A stretch of 53,290 bases of DNA from Caloranaerobacter azorensis DSM 13643 (GCF_900129995.1 NZ_FQXO01000013.1:1-53290), one strand, 5' to 3'. Positions 10,601-19,132 are shown, counted from the stretch's first letter. Made by a program: numbers and translations. The notes: a model not told the origin generated them from the letters alone.

Positions 10601-11249
10601 ATAATATATCTTTTATAGTTTTAATCCATTTACCTTTTTCTAATTCTTCCTTTTCTACATTAAACATTTCGATACTTTCTTCTAACCATATTTCTGGATA
10701 AGGTTTACTCTGAATAAAATAATATATTTTTAATATTAACTCTCTAAGTTTTATATCCTCTTTATCTCTTCCATACCCTTCAACAAGTTTTATAAAATAC
10801 TCATTTTCTTTTTCATACTCTTTCTCTAAAATCTCATCCAAAACTTCCTGTCTAATAATACTCAATTCAGTTTCGTCACCAATTCTAAATTTAGGATCAA
10901 TATCAACTAAATGAAAATTTCTCTTTACGACATCTCTACAAAAAGAATGTAAAGTTGTTATTGAAGCCTTATTTAATAAAGAAATCTGTTTTCTTATATA
11001 TTCATCTTCACCATCTTCTTCAAGTTTTTTTGTCAATGCATCTAAAATTCTTTCTCTCATTTCTCCAGCAGCAGCATTTGTAAATGTAACTATCAAAAGC
11101 CTATCTATATCTATCTTATCTTCAGTTATTATTCTGATTATCCTCTCAACTAATACAGCAGTTTTCCCAGAACCAGCAGCTGCCGATACTAACAAGTTTT
11201 TATCTCTTAACTTAATTGCACTTAATTGGTCAGAGGTCCAATTAGGCAT
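7662..11249 (-). CDS. addA: ATP-dependent helicase/nuclease subunit A
   Basis: About 1195 residues. With AddB it forms the AddAB helicase-nuclease that resects double-strand breaks to load RecA. UvrD-type helicase motifs are intact: AAAGSGKTAVLVERI (Walker A) near residue 25, DEYQDSN (Walker B) near 390, and the late helicase motif RILYVALTRA. The C-terminal RecB-like nuclease carries GVIDCYFEEG and LVDYKTD. The frame can start at a GTG three codons upstream (11258), but the ATG at 11249 has AGAGGTG six bases before it and overlaps the addB stop as ATGCCTAA, so it is preferred. Confidence 0.96.
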   Translation of the reverse strand: MPNWTSDQLSAIKLRDKNLLVSAAAGSGKTAVLVERIIRIITEDKIDIDRLLIVTFTNAAAGEMRERILDALTKKLEEDGEDEYIRKQISLLNKASITTLHSFCRDVVKRNFHLVDIDPKFRIGDETELSIIRQEVLDEILEKEYEKENEYFIKLVEGYGRDKEDIKLRELILKIYYFIQSKPYPEIWLEESIEMFNVEKEELEKGKWIKTIKDILYIELDGAKHMINNAIETCKKINGPVEYLDALYDDMQNIDSLEKGLSNSLQNFFDEINGIKHKKLKSIKGDRKLEVSEENKEKVKKLRNDYKKIIDSIKNKMITNDIESNARYLKEIYPIMKYLYKIVIDFGEMYRSRKLERGILDFNDLEHYTLKILENEDIQREYQNKFRYIFVDEYQDSNIVQETILNCIKRDDNLFLVGDVKQSIYRFRLADPSLFIEKYNTFSKNIEDVNVRIDLSKNFRSRQEILEGVNYIFKKIMSSKLGEIDYTEDAYLYKGLDFGEIWDSSIEIDIVEKDTSELDIDEELEELTDIEVEANIIVSKIKELIGKKTYDSKKQEFRDIMYKDIVILLRATKNWASIFTEVLLKEGIPVYSDDNTGYFEALEIKIFINLLKLIDNKRQDLPLLSVMRSSIANFSIDDLIAIRVNKREGTFYNALEEYIDTKDDELKHRLVKFIEKLDKWAEESKFMKLDEFIWKLLRETNFYYFVGSMPGGKQRQANLRILVDRASQFEKTSINGLFNFIRFIDKLTKSSGDMSAAKTIGENENVVRIMSIHKSKGLEFPVVICAGLGKKFNLMDTREDILLHKDLGLGPKFIDLDKRIYIETLPLIAIREKMKLESLSEEMRILYVALTRAVDKLILLGSVKNINNRSLKWCDGASLYNLTKSNCYLDWIMSALSEHRDGILIHQLAGLETDENTLDSHNSKWKINIIDRSSILMEKNDELMKRKEILKRLKYFKLEKSSEYRDIINLRFNWEYKQAEAVEIPSKLSVTDIKNLSFKDIKNAVMKTPSLIKKPRFLESKKGFTRAEKGTIMHFMMQHLSFNDNMSEQYIKQQIDDMVERKLLTEEEAKVIDISKILNFFKSSIGQRIISAEKLYKEVPFVLRKKAKEIIKDVNGCDEELLIQGVIDCYFEEGNELVLVDYKTDFVYDGYLENIVKKYKVQLELYKEALEKITGKKVKESYLYLFDLNKEVRVI

Positions 11250-14200
11250 CTTTTTCACCTCTACTTTCCTCTGCTATTTTCTCTAAAACCTCTTCATTAG
11301 TTAATTTCTTTATATTTCTGTAACTGTTATTCTCAAATTTTGTATCGAACTGACAAATAGAAATATACTGACAGTATTTACAAGACGTAAAATCTCCTAT
11401 TTTACAAGGTTCAATTTTAATATTGCCTTTGAGTATTTCAATAGCAATTTCAGCAATAATATTACGTACGTGTTTTATTAGTGCTGTTAACTCTTCTTTA
11501 GAAAGTGCAGAAGACCTTTTTCCTATTTCACCATTTTTATTTAAAGAAGCTGGAATAATCAAAGATTTTCTATTTTGCTCAATATCTCTATCCATTGCTT
11601 TAATTACTTTAACATCTTTCAAAATAATTCCATCTAATTTTAACTTTTTCATTATTTCATTTTCTATTTCAGCTTCTTCAATGCCCTCACCATTGATTAG
11701 AGGATCGTCTATTCTAAAGTAGAAAACACCTCCAGGGTATAATTCGTCTTTAACCAGCTTATCTTTGTTTTCTAAAATAGCATCTAGATAAACTATTAAC
11801 TGTATCTGCAATCCATAATAGACATCTGACAAACTGAATTTTTTATTTCCTGATTTATAATCTATTATCTTTACATAATTTCCATCTGAATCTTTATATA
11901 TGTCTACTCTGTCAATTCTACCTTCAAGTTTGATTTCTTCACCATTTGGCAATTGAATAATAATCGGTGGAATTTGACTATTATCCCTGTCAGTGAATTC
12001 TAATTCATATCTTAAAGGTTTAAATTCTCCTCTTTTTAAATGTTCAGTTAAAGTCCATACGGCTCGTCTACTAATTCTCTTCAATTTCTTTACTAAATAT
12101 CTATATCTATAAGTACTCTGTAGTAATTTGTTTTCAAATTCAGGGGCTAACTCATCGATTACTATATCTACTAGATTATCACATTGTTCTTTGTCTAAAT
12201 TCTCCCATAAAATATTTCTCTCTTTGAGTTTTTTAGCAAATATTTCGATTGAAGAGTGAAATAATCTACCCATATCAGGAGCTTTTATTTTAAATTCTTT
12301 TCTCTCTTTAGGTTTTAATCCAAAATTCACAAAATGTGAAAATGGACAGTTAACAAATTTTTCTAGTCTTGATATGCTCGACTTAAATGGCATACTATAA
12401 AGCGCTTTCGCCTTTTCTTCTCCTATATAGCTTTCTTGATTATCAAAAGAAAGCCCATCTATTAGATTACTTAATCTATCTTTCCACTCGCTATTGTTAA
12501 AATACCAATTATATACATCTAACCATATGTCATCTAAACTATCTCCATCTAAATATCTTCTTAAATTTTCAATCATATATTTATAAGTAGATTCAGGTCT
12601 TGATATTAAATCTATATTTTTTTCGTTTTCCTTCGTTATGTCGCTAAACTCAACTATATTTGGAAACAGTCTCTTAAATCTCTCTATATATATTGACGGT
12701 CTTAAGGCCTTACCTTCTATGTCGGCTATCGGATAGCTTACCCATAAATATTCAGTTGGTTTAGCTATTGATTTATAAACTGAAAATCTTTCTTCTTTAA
12801 TCCTTGAATCTACATCATCATTAATTTGGATAGAAGCTGATTTCAATGAAATCTTATCTTCTTCTGTTAGTATCCCTTCTTCTCCATATGAAGAAGGCAG
12901 CAAACCATCATTTACGCCAATTAAAAAAAGTGCCTTTATATCATGACTCCTAGATCTTTCTAGATTACCAACAAGTACTTTATCAATAGTAGGTGGTAAA
13001 ATCCCTACCTCATACTCTCCAAACCCTGATTCTAAAATCTTCTTATAATCTTTAATACCTATTGTTGTATCACCTAACATTTCAACCAATTGATCAAATA
13101 CTTCTATAATTATATTCCATATTTGAGTGTTTTCATTTACCTGTTCAAGTTCGCCTGCTTCTTTTAATATTTGTATTCTCTCTTCAAGTTTTTCCTCGAT
13201 ATTTATCTCCATTAGAAACTCAAATAATACTTTAGTCTTATTGCTGACCTTTCTGTTCTTTTTCATTTCTTCATTAAATTTTACAAAAGGATTTATAAAC
13301 TTTTTTCGAATTTCATTTATAAAGACTAAATCATATTCTTCTTCTCCATAAGTAAAATCATTAAACCATTTGTCCCCTTCTATACCATAACTTAAAACAT
13401 AATTTTCTAACTCCTCATATTCAATCCTATCTAGGTTTGTAAAACCTGTTTTTATAAAGTTGAATACATCTTCATATTTAAAATTTCTAATAATTATATC
13501 TAATGATGTTAATATAAGTTTAACTATTGGATTATTTAATATGCTTCTCTTTTCATCAATAAAATAAGGGATTTTGTACTCAGAAAATACTCTTTTTATA
13601 ATCATTCCATATTCATCAATTGAAGACGGTACTACTGCTATATCTTTCCATCTATACCCTTTATCTCTTACAAGGGATATAATTTCTGAAGATAAGTATT
13701 CAACTTCTGTATATGGATTTGTAGCTTTAAAAATTTTAAAATTCAAAACTTCATCTCTATATTTTTTATATGGATAAGAAAAAAATTCACCTTCTAAGTA
13801 TACTAATTCTGGACTTTTTGTTAACTTCAAATCTCTACCAACATATGTAGTTGAAATTTTTGCTTCTTCAGCCATTTTAGATAATATTTCATAAGTCTTT
13901 CTAGTAGGTGCAAAAACATCATAATCTCTAGCAAAATCATCTAGGTCTAATGTTAACGCTATATTTAACCTTGAAACTTTCCCAAGCAACTTTTTTAAAA
14001 TATGATACTCTTGACTAGTAAAAACATCAAAACCGTCAATCCAAATTTCTGCATCGTCCAAAAATGAAACTTTATCTATATTCTCTATAAGTAAATCGAG
14101 TTTATCTTCTTCATCAAAATACTTCTTATGTTTCATAAACTCATTAAACTTTTCATACATATAAGTAATGTCTTTTAACTTTTTATTCAAAACATTATTT

Positions 14201-14643
14201 TCTTGAAATAAATCTATTTTATCCTTAAGCAAGTCTGGTGTTATTTCATTTCTTTTAAATTCTTTAACTAGTGCACAAAAATCAGAAATAAATCCATCCT
14301 GCTTTGAAGCCTTATTATATAGTATCAAATCCTTTGAATATTTTTCAAACAACCTTCTTAAAATCATTATTTTACCAAGTTCATTTACTTCTACCTTTTT
14401 TAATCCACCAACTTGGCTAAATACTTTATAAGTAAGCCTTTCAAAACTAAGTATTTCAAGGTCTATAATCCCCGGCATATCCATTTTAGTAATAAAGTCG
14501 TACTCAGTTTGTAGTGTAAATTGCTCTGGAACAAGTAAAATCAGCTTATTATTTGTTCCTTTTAATATTCTATCTTTTATTTCTTTAAAAATTTGATAAG
14601 TTTTGCCACTGCTTGCTCGTCCTAAAATAAATCTTAATTCCAT
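11242..14643 (-). CDS. addB: ATP-dependent nuclease subunit B
   Basis: About 1133 residues. It is the second subunit of AddAB, which recognises recombination hotspots and contributes a nuclease and an iron-sulfur cluster. It has a Walker A GRASSGKT near residue 8. Near residue 766 is the first cluster cysteine (VNCPFSHF), and near the end is C-x2-C-x5-C (CKYCQYISIC). Between them the nuclease shows IDYKSG. The upstream in-frame start at 14664 is rejected because an excellent AGAGGTGATTTT site precedes the ATG at 14643. It is first in the addB-addA-sbcD-sbcC operon. Confidence 0.96.
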   Translation of the reverse strand: MELRFILGRASSGKTYQIFKEIKDRILKGTNNKLILLVPEQFTLQTEYDFITKMDMPGIIDLEILSFERLTYKVFSQVGGLKKVEVNELGKIMILRRLFEKYSKDLILYNKASKQDGFISDFCALVKEFKRNEITPDLLKDKIDLFQENNVLNKKLKDITYMYEKFNEFMKHKKYFDEEDKLDLLIENIDKVSFLDDAEIWIDGFDVFTSQEYHILKKLLGKVSRLNIALTLDLDDFARDYDVFAPTRKTYEILSKMAEEAKISTTYVGRDLKLTKSPELVYLEGEFFSYPYKKYRDEVLNFKIFKATNPYTEVEYLSSEIISLVRDKGYRWKDIAVVPSSIDEYGMIIKRVFSEYKIPYFIDEKRSILNNPIVKLILTSLDIIIRNFKYEDVFNFIKTGFTNLDRIEYEELENYVLSYGIEGDKWFNDFTYGEEEYDLVFINEIRKKFINPFVKFNEEMKKNRKVSNKTKVLFEFLMEINIEEKLEERIQILKEAGELEQVNENTQIWNIIIEVFDQLVEMLGDTTIGIKDYKKILESGFGEYEVGILPPTIDKVLVGNLERSRSHDIKALFLIGVNDGLLPSSYGEEGILTEEDKISLKSASIQINDDVDSRIKEERFSVYKSIAKPTEYLWVSYPIADIEGKALRPSIYIERFKRLFPNIVEFSDITKENEKNIDLISRPESTYKYMIENLRRYLDGDSLDDIWLDVYNWYFNNSEWKDRLSNLIDGLSFDNQESYIGEEKAKALYSMPFKSSISRLEKFVNCPFSHFVNFGLKPKERKEFKIKAPDMGRLFHSSIEIFAKKLKERNILWENLDKEQCDNLVDIVIDELAPEFENKLLQSTYRYRYLVKKLKRISRRAVWTLTEHLKRGEFKPLRYELEFTDRDNSQIPPIIIQLPNGEEIKLEGRIDRVDIYKDSDGNYVKIIDYKSGNKKFSLSDVYYGLQIQLIVYLDAILENKDKLVKDELYPGGVFYFRIDDPLINGEGIEEAEIENEIMKKLKLDGIILKDVKVIKAMDRDIEQNRKSLIIPASLNKNGEIGKRSSALSKEELTALIKHVRNIIAEIAIEILKGNIKIEPCKIGDFTSCKYCQYISICQFDTKFENNSYRNIKKLTNEEVLEKIAEESRGEKDA

Positions 14644-14708
14644 AAAATCACCTCTTTTACCCAAGGGAAAGTTAAAAAAATTAATGAAAATAAATATTCT
14701 TAAATATA

Positions 14709-14714
14709 ATTATA
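14709..14714 (-). promoter_or_regulatory. Possible -10 element for the addB operon
   Basis: TATAAT on the minus strand about 65 bases before addB, in the 243-base region shared with the divergent hsp20 gene. No convincing -35 hexamer is seen at 16-18 bases, so this is tentative. Confidence 0.35.
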
Positions 14715-14743
14715 GACTAAAATAATATAGTTATCATCTTTTA

Positions 14744-14772
14744 TTGACTATATATTTTTTATATCTGATAAA
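14744..14772 (+). promoter_or_regulatory. Candidate sigma-A promoter for hsp20
   Basis: TTGACT at 14744-14749 and GATAAA at 14767-14772 with a 17-base spacer. It would give a leader of about 105 bases. No CIRCE (HrcA) element is visible in the leader. A pair of 12-base direct repeats lies between it and the ribosome site. Confidence 0.4.
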
Positions 14773-14818
14773 TATTTTTCTATAATTATTTATTACCTGT
14801 ATGACTAATTTACAAAAT

Positions 14819-14841
14819 TTTGTATAGAATTTGTATAGAAT
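14819..14841 (+). repeat. Tandem TTTGTATAGAAT repeat in the hsp20 leader
   Basis: Two exact copies of TTTGTATAGAAT start 11 bases apart (14819 and 14830, sharing one base), preceded by the palindrome ACAAAATTTTGT (14812-14823). One helical turn of spacing is typical of paired protein sites, but the motif matches no operator I recognise and may be chance in AT-rich DNA. Confidence 0.4.
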
Positions 14842-14886
14842 ATATAGAAGAAATATAAATTATAAGTCTATAAGGAGGTTAAAGTT

Positions 14887-15324
14887 ATGCCAAACTTGAC
14901 ACCTTATAATAGAAGAAGAAATCACATGAGAAGCTTTATCAAAAATTTTTTCGATGATGATTTCTTTTTAGATTTACCTGATTTTTTTAATACCAGTGGA
15001 TTATCAATGAGAACCGACATAAAAGAAACAGAGAAAGAATATATCATAGAAGCCGATATTCCCGGCTTTTCAAAAGATCAAATAGATATTACCGTTAACA
15101 ATGGATATTTAACTATTAAAGCAAATAGAAAAGATATAATCAATGAAGAAAAAGAAGGTTATATTAGAAGAGAACGAAGATATGGAACTTTCCAAAGAGC
15201 TTTTAGACTTCAAAATGTAAAGGAAGATGAAATAAAAGCTAAATATGAAAATGGAGTATTAAAAATAACTCTTCCAAAGATTAAAGAAGGAAAAGACAGT
15301 ATTAAAAAAATTGATATAAATTAA
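14887..15324 (+). CDS. Hsp20/alpha-crystallin small heat-shock protein
   Basis: 145 residues, the usual length for the family. It is a cytoplasmic ATP-independent holdase that binds unfolding proteins. The alpha-crystallin domain spans about residues 38-145, from DIKETEKEYIIEADIPGF through RRERRYGTFQRAFRL to NGVLKITLPK, the hallmark sequence before the last strand. A strong AAGGAGG precedes the ATG. It is a single-gene unit, divergent from addB and closed by a hairpin. Confidence 0.95.
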   Translation: MPNLTPYNRRRNHMRSFIKNFFDDDFFLDLPDFFNTSGLSMRTDIKETEKEYIIEADIPGFSKDQIDITVNNGYLTIKANRKDIINEEKEGYIRRERRYGTFQRAFRLQNVKEDEIKAKYENGVLKITLPKIKEGKDSIKKIDIN

Positions 15325-15328
15325 TTTA

Positions 15329-15354
15329 GAGCGGCTAAAATATTTTAGCAGCTT
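15329..15354 (+). terminator. Hairpin between hsp20 and the convergent HAD gene
   Basis: AGC-G-GCTAAAA-TA-TTTTAGC-A-GCT forms a stem with one mismatch just after the hsp20 stop. It is followed by a weak T-rich run and may serve both convergent genes. Confidence 0.55.
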
Positions 15355-15361
15355 AACTCTT

Positions 15362-16006
15362 TTAAGCAATTTCTCTAAAGTTTTCTATATATTTATCCGC
15401 TAAACTGCATATCTCATCTTTATATGGAAAAGAAAACTCATCTGCAACAGCAAAAACTTTCATCCCTGCTCTTTTAGCAGCTAATACCCCAGCATAAGTA
15501 TCTTCAAAAACTAGACAATCTTCAGGAGATACCTTCAAGTCTTCAGCTACCTTTAGAAAAACATCAGGATACGGCTTACCTTTTTCAACTTCACAAGATG
15601 TTCTTATGGTATCAAAGTAATGAAGTATATTGTGAGTTTTTAATACCTCTATTGCCAATTCTCTAGAATTACTCGTTCCAATCCCTAATTTAATATTTTT
15701 TTGTTTAAGGTATTTTATAAACTCATTTACACCTTTTTTTAATGGAACTCTATTTTTATAAAAATCATAAGCCATAGCATTCCATTCTTCTTTAATTTCT
15801 TCAATTGATTCTTTTAGGTTAAACCTATTTTTAAAATATATCGCTGTTTCTGTAAAGCTCATTCCTTCAATAGCTTTTTGCAAATCATTTGGTAATCTAA
15901 TACCTCTTTTAGCCAGAAAGTCTATATCAATTTGTTCCCAAATCCACATTGAATCTACAATAGTACCGTCTAAATCAAATATTACAGCTTTTACTCTATT
16001 TAACAT
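15362..16006 (-). CDS. HAD-superfamily phosphatase (beta-phosphoglucomutase-like)
   Basis: 214 residues. It has the haloacid dehalogenase motifs: FDLDGTIVDS with the nucleophile Asp near the N-terminus, GTSNS (motif II), the lysine in EKGKPYPD (motif III) and VFEDTYAGVLAAKRAGM (motif IV). A helical cap lies between motifs I and II, as in the beta-phosphoglucomutase/phosphatase subclass. The substrate cannot be told; sugar phosphates are common. GGAGG lies about 8 bases before the ATG. It stands alone, convergent with hsp20. Confidence 0.9.
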   Translation of the reverse strand: MLNRVKAVIFDLDGTIVDSMWIWEQIDIDFLAKRGIRLPNDLQKAIEGMSFTETAIYFKNRFNLKESIEEIKEEWNAMAYDFYKNRVPLKKGVNEFIKYLKQKNIKLGIGTSNSRELAIEVLKTHNILHYFDTIRTSCEVEKGKPYPDVFLKVAEDLKVSPEDCLVFEDTYAGVLAAKRAGMKVFAVADEFSFPYKDEICSLADKYIENFREIA

Positions 16007-16261
16007 ATATGAACCTCCAAAATTAATTACTTTATTATTTACTCTATTATATTCTAATATTCTGCTGCTAGTCTAGTCAATTCTAAAAATTTTTATATGA
16101 AATTTTTTAAATTCTTTGTTGCTACTAAATTTTAAATCCATCCAATTACCATCTTATCATGAGCTTTTTTCTTAAATTTTTAAAAATTTAATTTGTTAAT
16201 AAGTCGCGTTGTTTCTAAATGCTATACCTATTACTGTGAGTCTATAATTATATGCTGTTTA
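16007..16261. other. Intergenic stretch beside the decayed gene cluster
   Basis: 255 bases between the HAD gene start and the broken methyltransferase end. It is AT-rich with stops in all frames; no gene, terminator or clear promoter is seen beyond the expected upstream region of the HAD gene. Confidence 0.5.
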
Positions 16262-17050
16262 TTATAATTTTTTTGCTAGAAATAAAGCTACTAATTGTTT
16301 CTTTTTAATATTACCACCATACTTTTCTATAATATCTTTTATCCCTTTAAATAAAGCTTCTCTATCTTTTTTAGGTAACAATCTGTGCCTTGAATGGGTA
16401 TTTAGTAAACTAATATATTCATCGGATGTATAAAAATCATCCCAACTATATTCTTTGACCATTAAATCTTTAAATAAATTTGTTCTTTGAATTATATCTT
16501 TAGTCTTATTTATTACTTCTTCAGGAGTAGGCATTTTTGTATCATCTAAATCAGGAGCATATTTTTTATATAATTTTCTTATATCTAAATATAAGTTATC
16601 ATATGATTGTACATGTACAGTTCAAAAAAATCCTATTGAGCCTCTTTCATTCAATAATCTTGCTACTTTAGGATACCCAACTTCAGGGTTTATAAAATGA
16701 AAAGCAGTTGCAGATATTGCTAAATCAAATTTACTTCCATCTTCATTCAATTCTTCAAAAGATGAATTGTATACTTTTATCGTACGTTCTTTTCTAAACT
16801 TTTCTTTTGTTAGTTTTGCTAGTTCACTTCCTAGTTCTATACATGTTATATTTTTATAACCAAGATCTACAAAACCTTGTGTTGCTTTACCTGTTCCAAA
16901 ACCTATTTCTAGTATTTCACTATTTTCTTTTATCTCTGAATATTCGACTATGTCATAAAATAATTCTTTTGGATATGTAGGTCTAATTCTTTCATATTCT
17001 TTTGCTACCTCATTAAATGTTTCTTTTCTTTCTTTTATCATTCCTTTCAC
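16262..17050 (-). pseudogene. Class I SAM-dependent methyltransferase with one in-frame TGA stop
   Basis: Two open pieces, 16622-17050 and 16262-16534, lie in the same frame. Reading through the TGA at 16622-16624 gives one continuous 262-codon protein. The N-terminal part has the SAM-binding motif ILEIGFGTGKATQGF, the acidic end of strand 2 (CIELG) and the motif IV region FDLAISATAFHFI. The residues after the stop (TVHVQSYDNLYLDIRKLYKK, then YAPDLDD) read as a normal continuation of the family. The TGA sits where this family commonly has tryptophan (LFW), so a TGG-to-TGA change is the simplest cause. The ribosome site is weak but present before 17050. It may be dead, or translated in part. 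Confidence 0.8.
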
Positions 17051-17065
17051 TCCTTATATAGTCCA

Positions 17066-17851
17066 TTACCTTTCAATATTTTTAATCATTAATTTAATTT
17101 CATTGATAATTTTATCCAATTTATTATCTTTAAATATATCATTATGTCCTGCATTTTCTATTAATAATAATTTTTTATTACGAGATGGACATATTTTATA
17201 TAATTTTTCACTCATAAATTTAGGAATAAAGTTATCCTGTGCACCATGAATAAATAAAATAGGTAAATCTATTTTACTAACTGATTTTTGATTATCTAAT
17301 CTTTTTAAATTAGGGTTTATCACTAAATTATTACCTGTAGCACCAAAGACCATGACCAAATCTTCAATTCCAGAAAATGCAGATATACAGACATAACCTT
17401 TTATCCAATCATCTATTTCCTGACTCTTATAAGAATTTAAACATGTAAAACAACCTAATGAATAGCCCATTAAAATAGTAGGAATAGATTTATCGGCTAC
17501 ACTATAAACTTTTTCAACAACTTATCCTCCATCTCTTAAAATATTTTCGATTGAAGGACTGCCTGTGCTATTACCATAACCTCTATAGTTAAAGGCATAA
17601 ATATTTAGTGAACATTCTGAATTTAATCTGTGAAATAAGTTTACCATAAATGAAATGTTTCCTCCATTCGGCGGAAAGAATATCAAATTCCCTTTTGAAT
17701 TTTCACTTTCTAATAACCAAAAGTCTATTTTTGCTCCATCCGGCAATTCAATAAACCTCTTCTTACCACTAAACCTATTTTCACTGTCATGATTATCTTT
17801 ACTAACCATAAACAAATCCCTCTCTGAAAAAAACATTTTCTCCCCCATCAT
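17066..17851 (-). pseudogene. Alpha/beta hydrolase with one in-frame TAA stop
   Basis: Open pieces 17522-17851 and 17066-17470 share one frame and are joined by a short open segment after a single TAA at 17522-17524. Reading through gives about 261 residues. The first piece has the oxyanion strand LIFFPPNGGN and AFNYRGYGNSTG. The second has the nucleophile elbow MGYSLG (Ser), LPILFIHGAQDNFIP (acid Asp) and the histidine in ENAGHND. All three catalytic residues are kept and only the stop interrupts them. It lies 15 bases upstream of the broken methyltransferase, so the two were probably co-transcribed. Confidence 0.8.
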
Positions 17852-17906
17852 TAACCCCCCTTTTTATCTAAATGATATATATACGACAAATAATATAAAT
17901 CCTTGT

Positions 17907-18412
17907 TTAATCTAAAATTGACTCCGCATTTTTATAGATCTTTTCTATTTCATCTCTTGTCAATAAAAGATTTAAAACATGTTAATCCCGAATTTTCTCC
18001 CATATATTTCACCATAGTCTCTCTAGGAACCCATATATCTAGTAATCCTAGAACTATAAAAACTGGAGGAATAACTAAAATCATCTCTTTAATGCTATAT
18101 ACTGCTGTATTGAAAGCTTTTATCCCCAAATTTCTATTAAACAAGGTAATAATCGTCATAATAAAAACACCTATTAACGGAAAACTATATCCCACCCCAT
18201 CCTGATTCTTTACCGATTAATCTTGAAATAACATCGGCATTAAATATTGAAAGAAGTATCCCTACTAAAATAATAACTCCTAAAAATTCGGGTAGTATAT
18301 TGCTAAACGCTTTCCACGATTTTTTTAAAGCCTTTTTAGTTTTCTGTTTATCTTTCGTAAAGGATATTCCAAGTAATATGAAAGTAATAACATAAATAAT
18401 ATAGTTTGTCAT
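17907..18412 (-). pseudogene. Collapsed permease locus (UPF0718/DUF318-type), remnants of probably two genes
   Basis: An intact ribosome site and start at 18412 lead into a permease N-terminus (MTNYIIYVITFILLGISFTK, then LPEFLGVIILVGILLS and ISRLIGKESG). The frame ends at 18185, just inside a second frame (from 18195) that reads like the middle of a companion permease (RNLGIKAFNTAVYSIKEM, then LGLLDIWVPRETMVKYMGEN). That frame ends at 17950, and a third frame runs to 17907 with a charged tail TRDEIEKIYKNAESILD. Comparable permeases are longer, with more membrane helices between these points. I infer two internal deletions or frame changes; exact breakpoints need a homologue. Confidence 0.6.
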
Positions 18413-18448
18413 TTAAATACTCCCTTCTAAAATATTTAATTGTTTTTG

Positions 18449-18474
18449 AAAGTCCAGTTAATTAGCTGGACTTT
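18449..18474 (-). terminator. Hairpin overlapping the PAP2 stop codon
   Basis: AAAGTCCAG (18449-18457) and CTGGACTTT (18466-18474) form a perfect 9-bp stem with an 8-base loop. No run of T follows on either strand, so termination is uncertain. Confidence 0.4.
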
Positions 18475-19132
18475 ACTTATTCGTTGAAAAAATTACGTCC
18501 AAAGTGTTAGCCTTGTATCTCTGATAAAATGTCTCATAAACAAATTTAGCACATATCGCTGCTAATAAATACCCTCCTGCAACATCTATTACATAATGTT
18601 GTTTTATAGTAATTGTAGATAATATAACCATTGTAGAAAACACATAAGAAGATATTTTTACCGATTTTTTTATATTTTTAATATTTAAAATAGCTATATG
18701 TGTTAAAACTGACTGTAATACATGAACACTTGGAAAAGCATTTACTGGATTATCATTTGAATATATTAAAAGCACTAACTTGCTAAAAATATCACTACCA
18801 ACTACTTCAGGTCTAATAACATATGTTGGATATAATAAAAATATTATTAGACAAATAGTTTGTCCTAAAATAACCGCTAATGAATGTGTAATAAATAATT
18901 TTTTATCTTTAATTAATAGATATAATAAAATCCCCCATATATATAAATACCATAATACATAAGGTATAACCATCCAGCTAATAAAAGGGATATAATTATC
19001 TAAATGGCTCATTAAATGATGTTTTCTCATGTCTAATGTATTTATTAATAAATACGAAACTTTAAGCATTATTAAAACTATTATAAGTAATACATATTTA
19101 TATCTATCTTTATTTTTTAAAAAATTTATCAT
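18473..19132 (-). CDS. PAP2-family membrane phosphatase
   Basis: 219 residues with about six hydrophobic segments. The phosphatase signature is seen in NAFPSVHVLQS (motif 2 with His) and KQHYVIDVAGGYLLA (motif 3 with His and Asp, about residues 175-190). The classic first motif KxxxxxxRP is not clear, as in the inositolphosphotransferase-like (PAP2_3) branch. It probably acts on lipid phosphates at the membrane. An AAGGAG site lies about 12 bases before the ATG. It is divergent from the LysR gene, and its end overlaps a 9-bp hairpin at 18449-18474. Confidence 0.8.
   Translation of the reverse strand: MINFLKNKDRYKYVLLIIVLIMLKVSYLLINTLDMRKHHLMSHLDNYIPFISWMVIPYVLWYLYIWGILLYLLIKDKKLFITHSLAVILGQTICLIIFLLYPTYVIRPEVVGSDIFSKLVLLIYSNDNPVNAFPSVHVLQSVLTHIAILNIKNIKKSVKISSYVFSTMVILSTITIKQHYVIDVAGGYLLAAICAKFVYETFYQRYKANTLDVIFSTNK

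Noticed and set aside
14665-14886. CIRCE or CtsR heat-shock operator upstream of hsp20
   Set aside because: No TTAGCACTC-N9-GAGTGCTAA or GGTCAAA-type heptads are present.
16608-16625. Selenocysteine codon at the TGA of the methyltransferase, hinted at by a nearby selenium-type LysR gene
   Set aside because: The position is a Trp site in the family, not Cys, and the following 12-base palindrome is too short to be a SECIS element.
17891-18205. Plus-strand frame 17903-18205 as a gene
   Set aside because: It is the mirror of the permease remnant, with no ribosome site.
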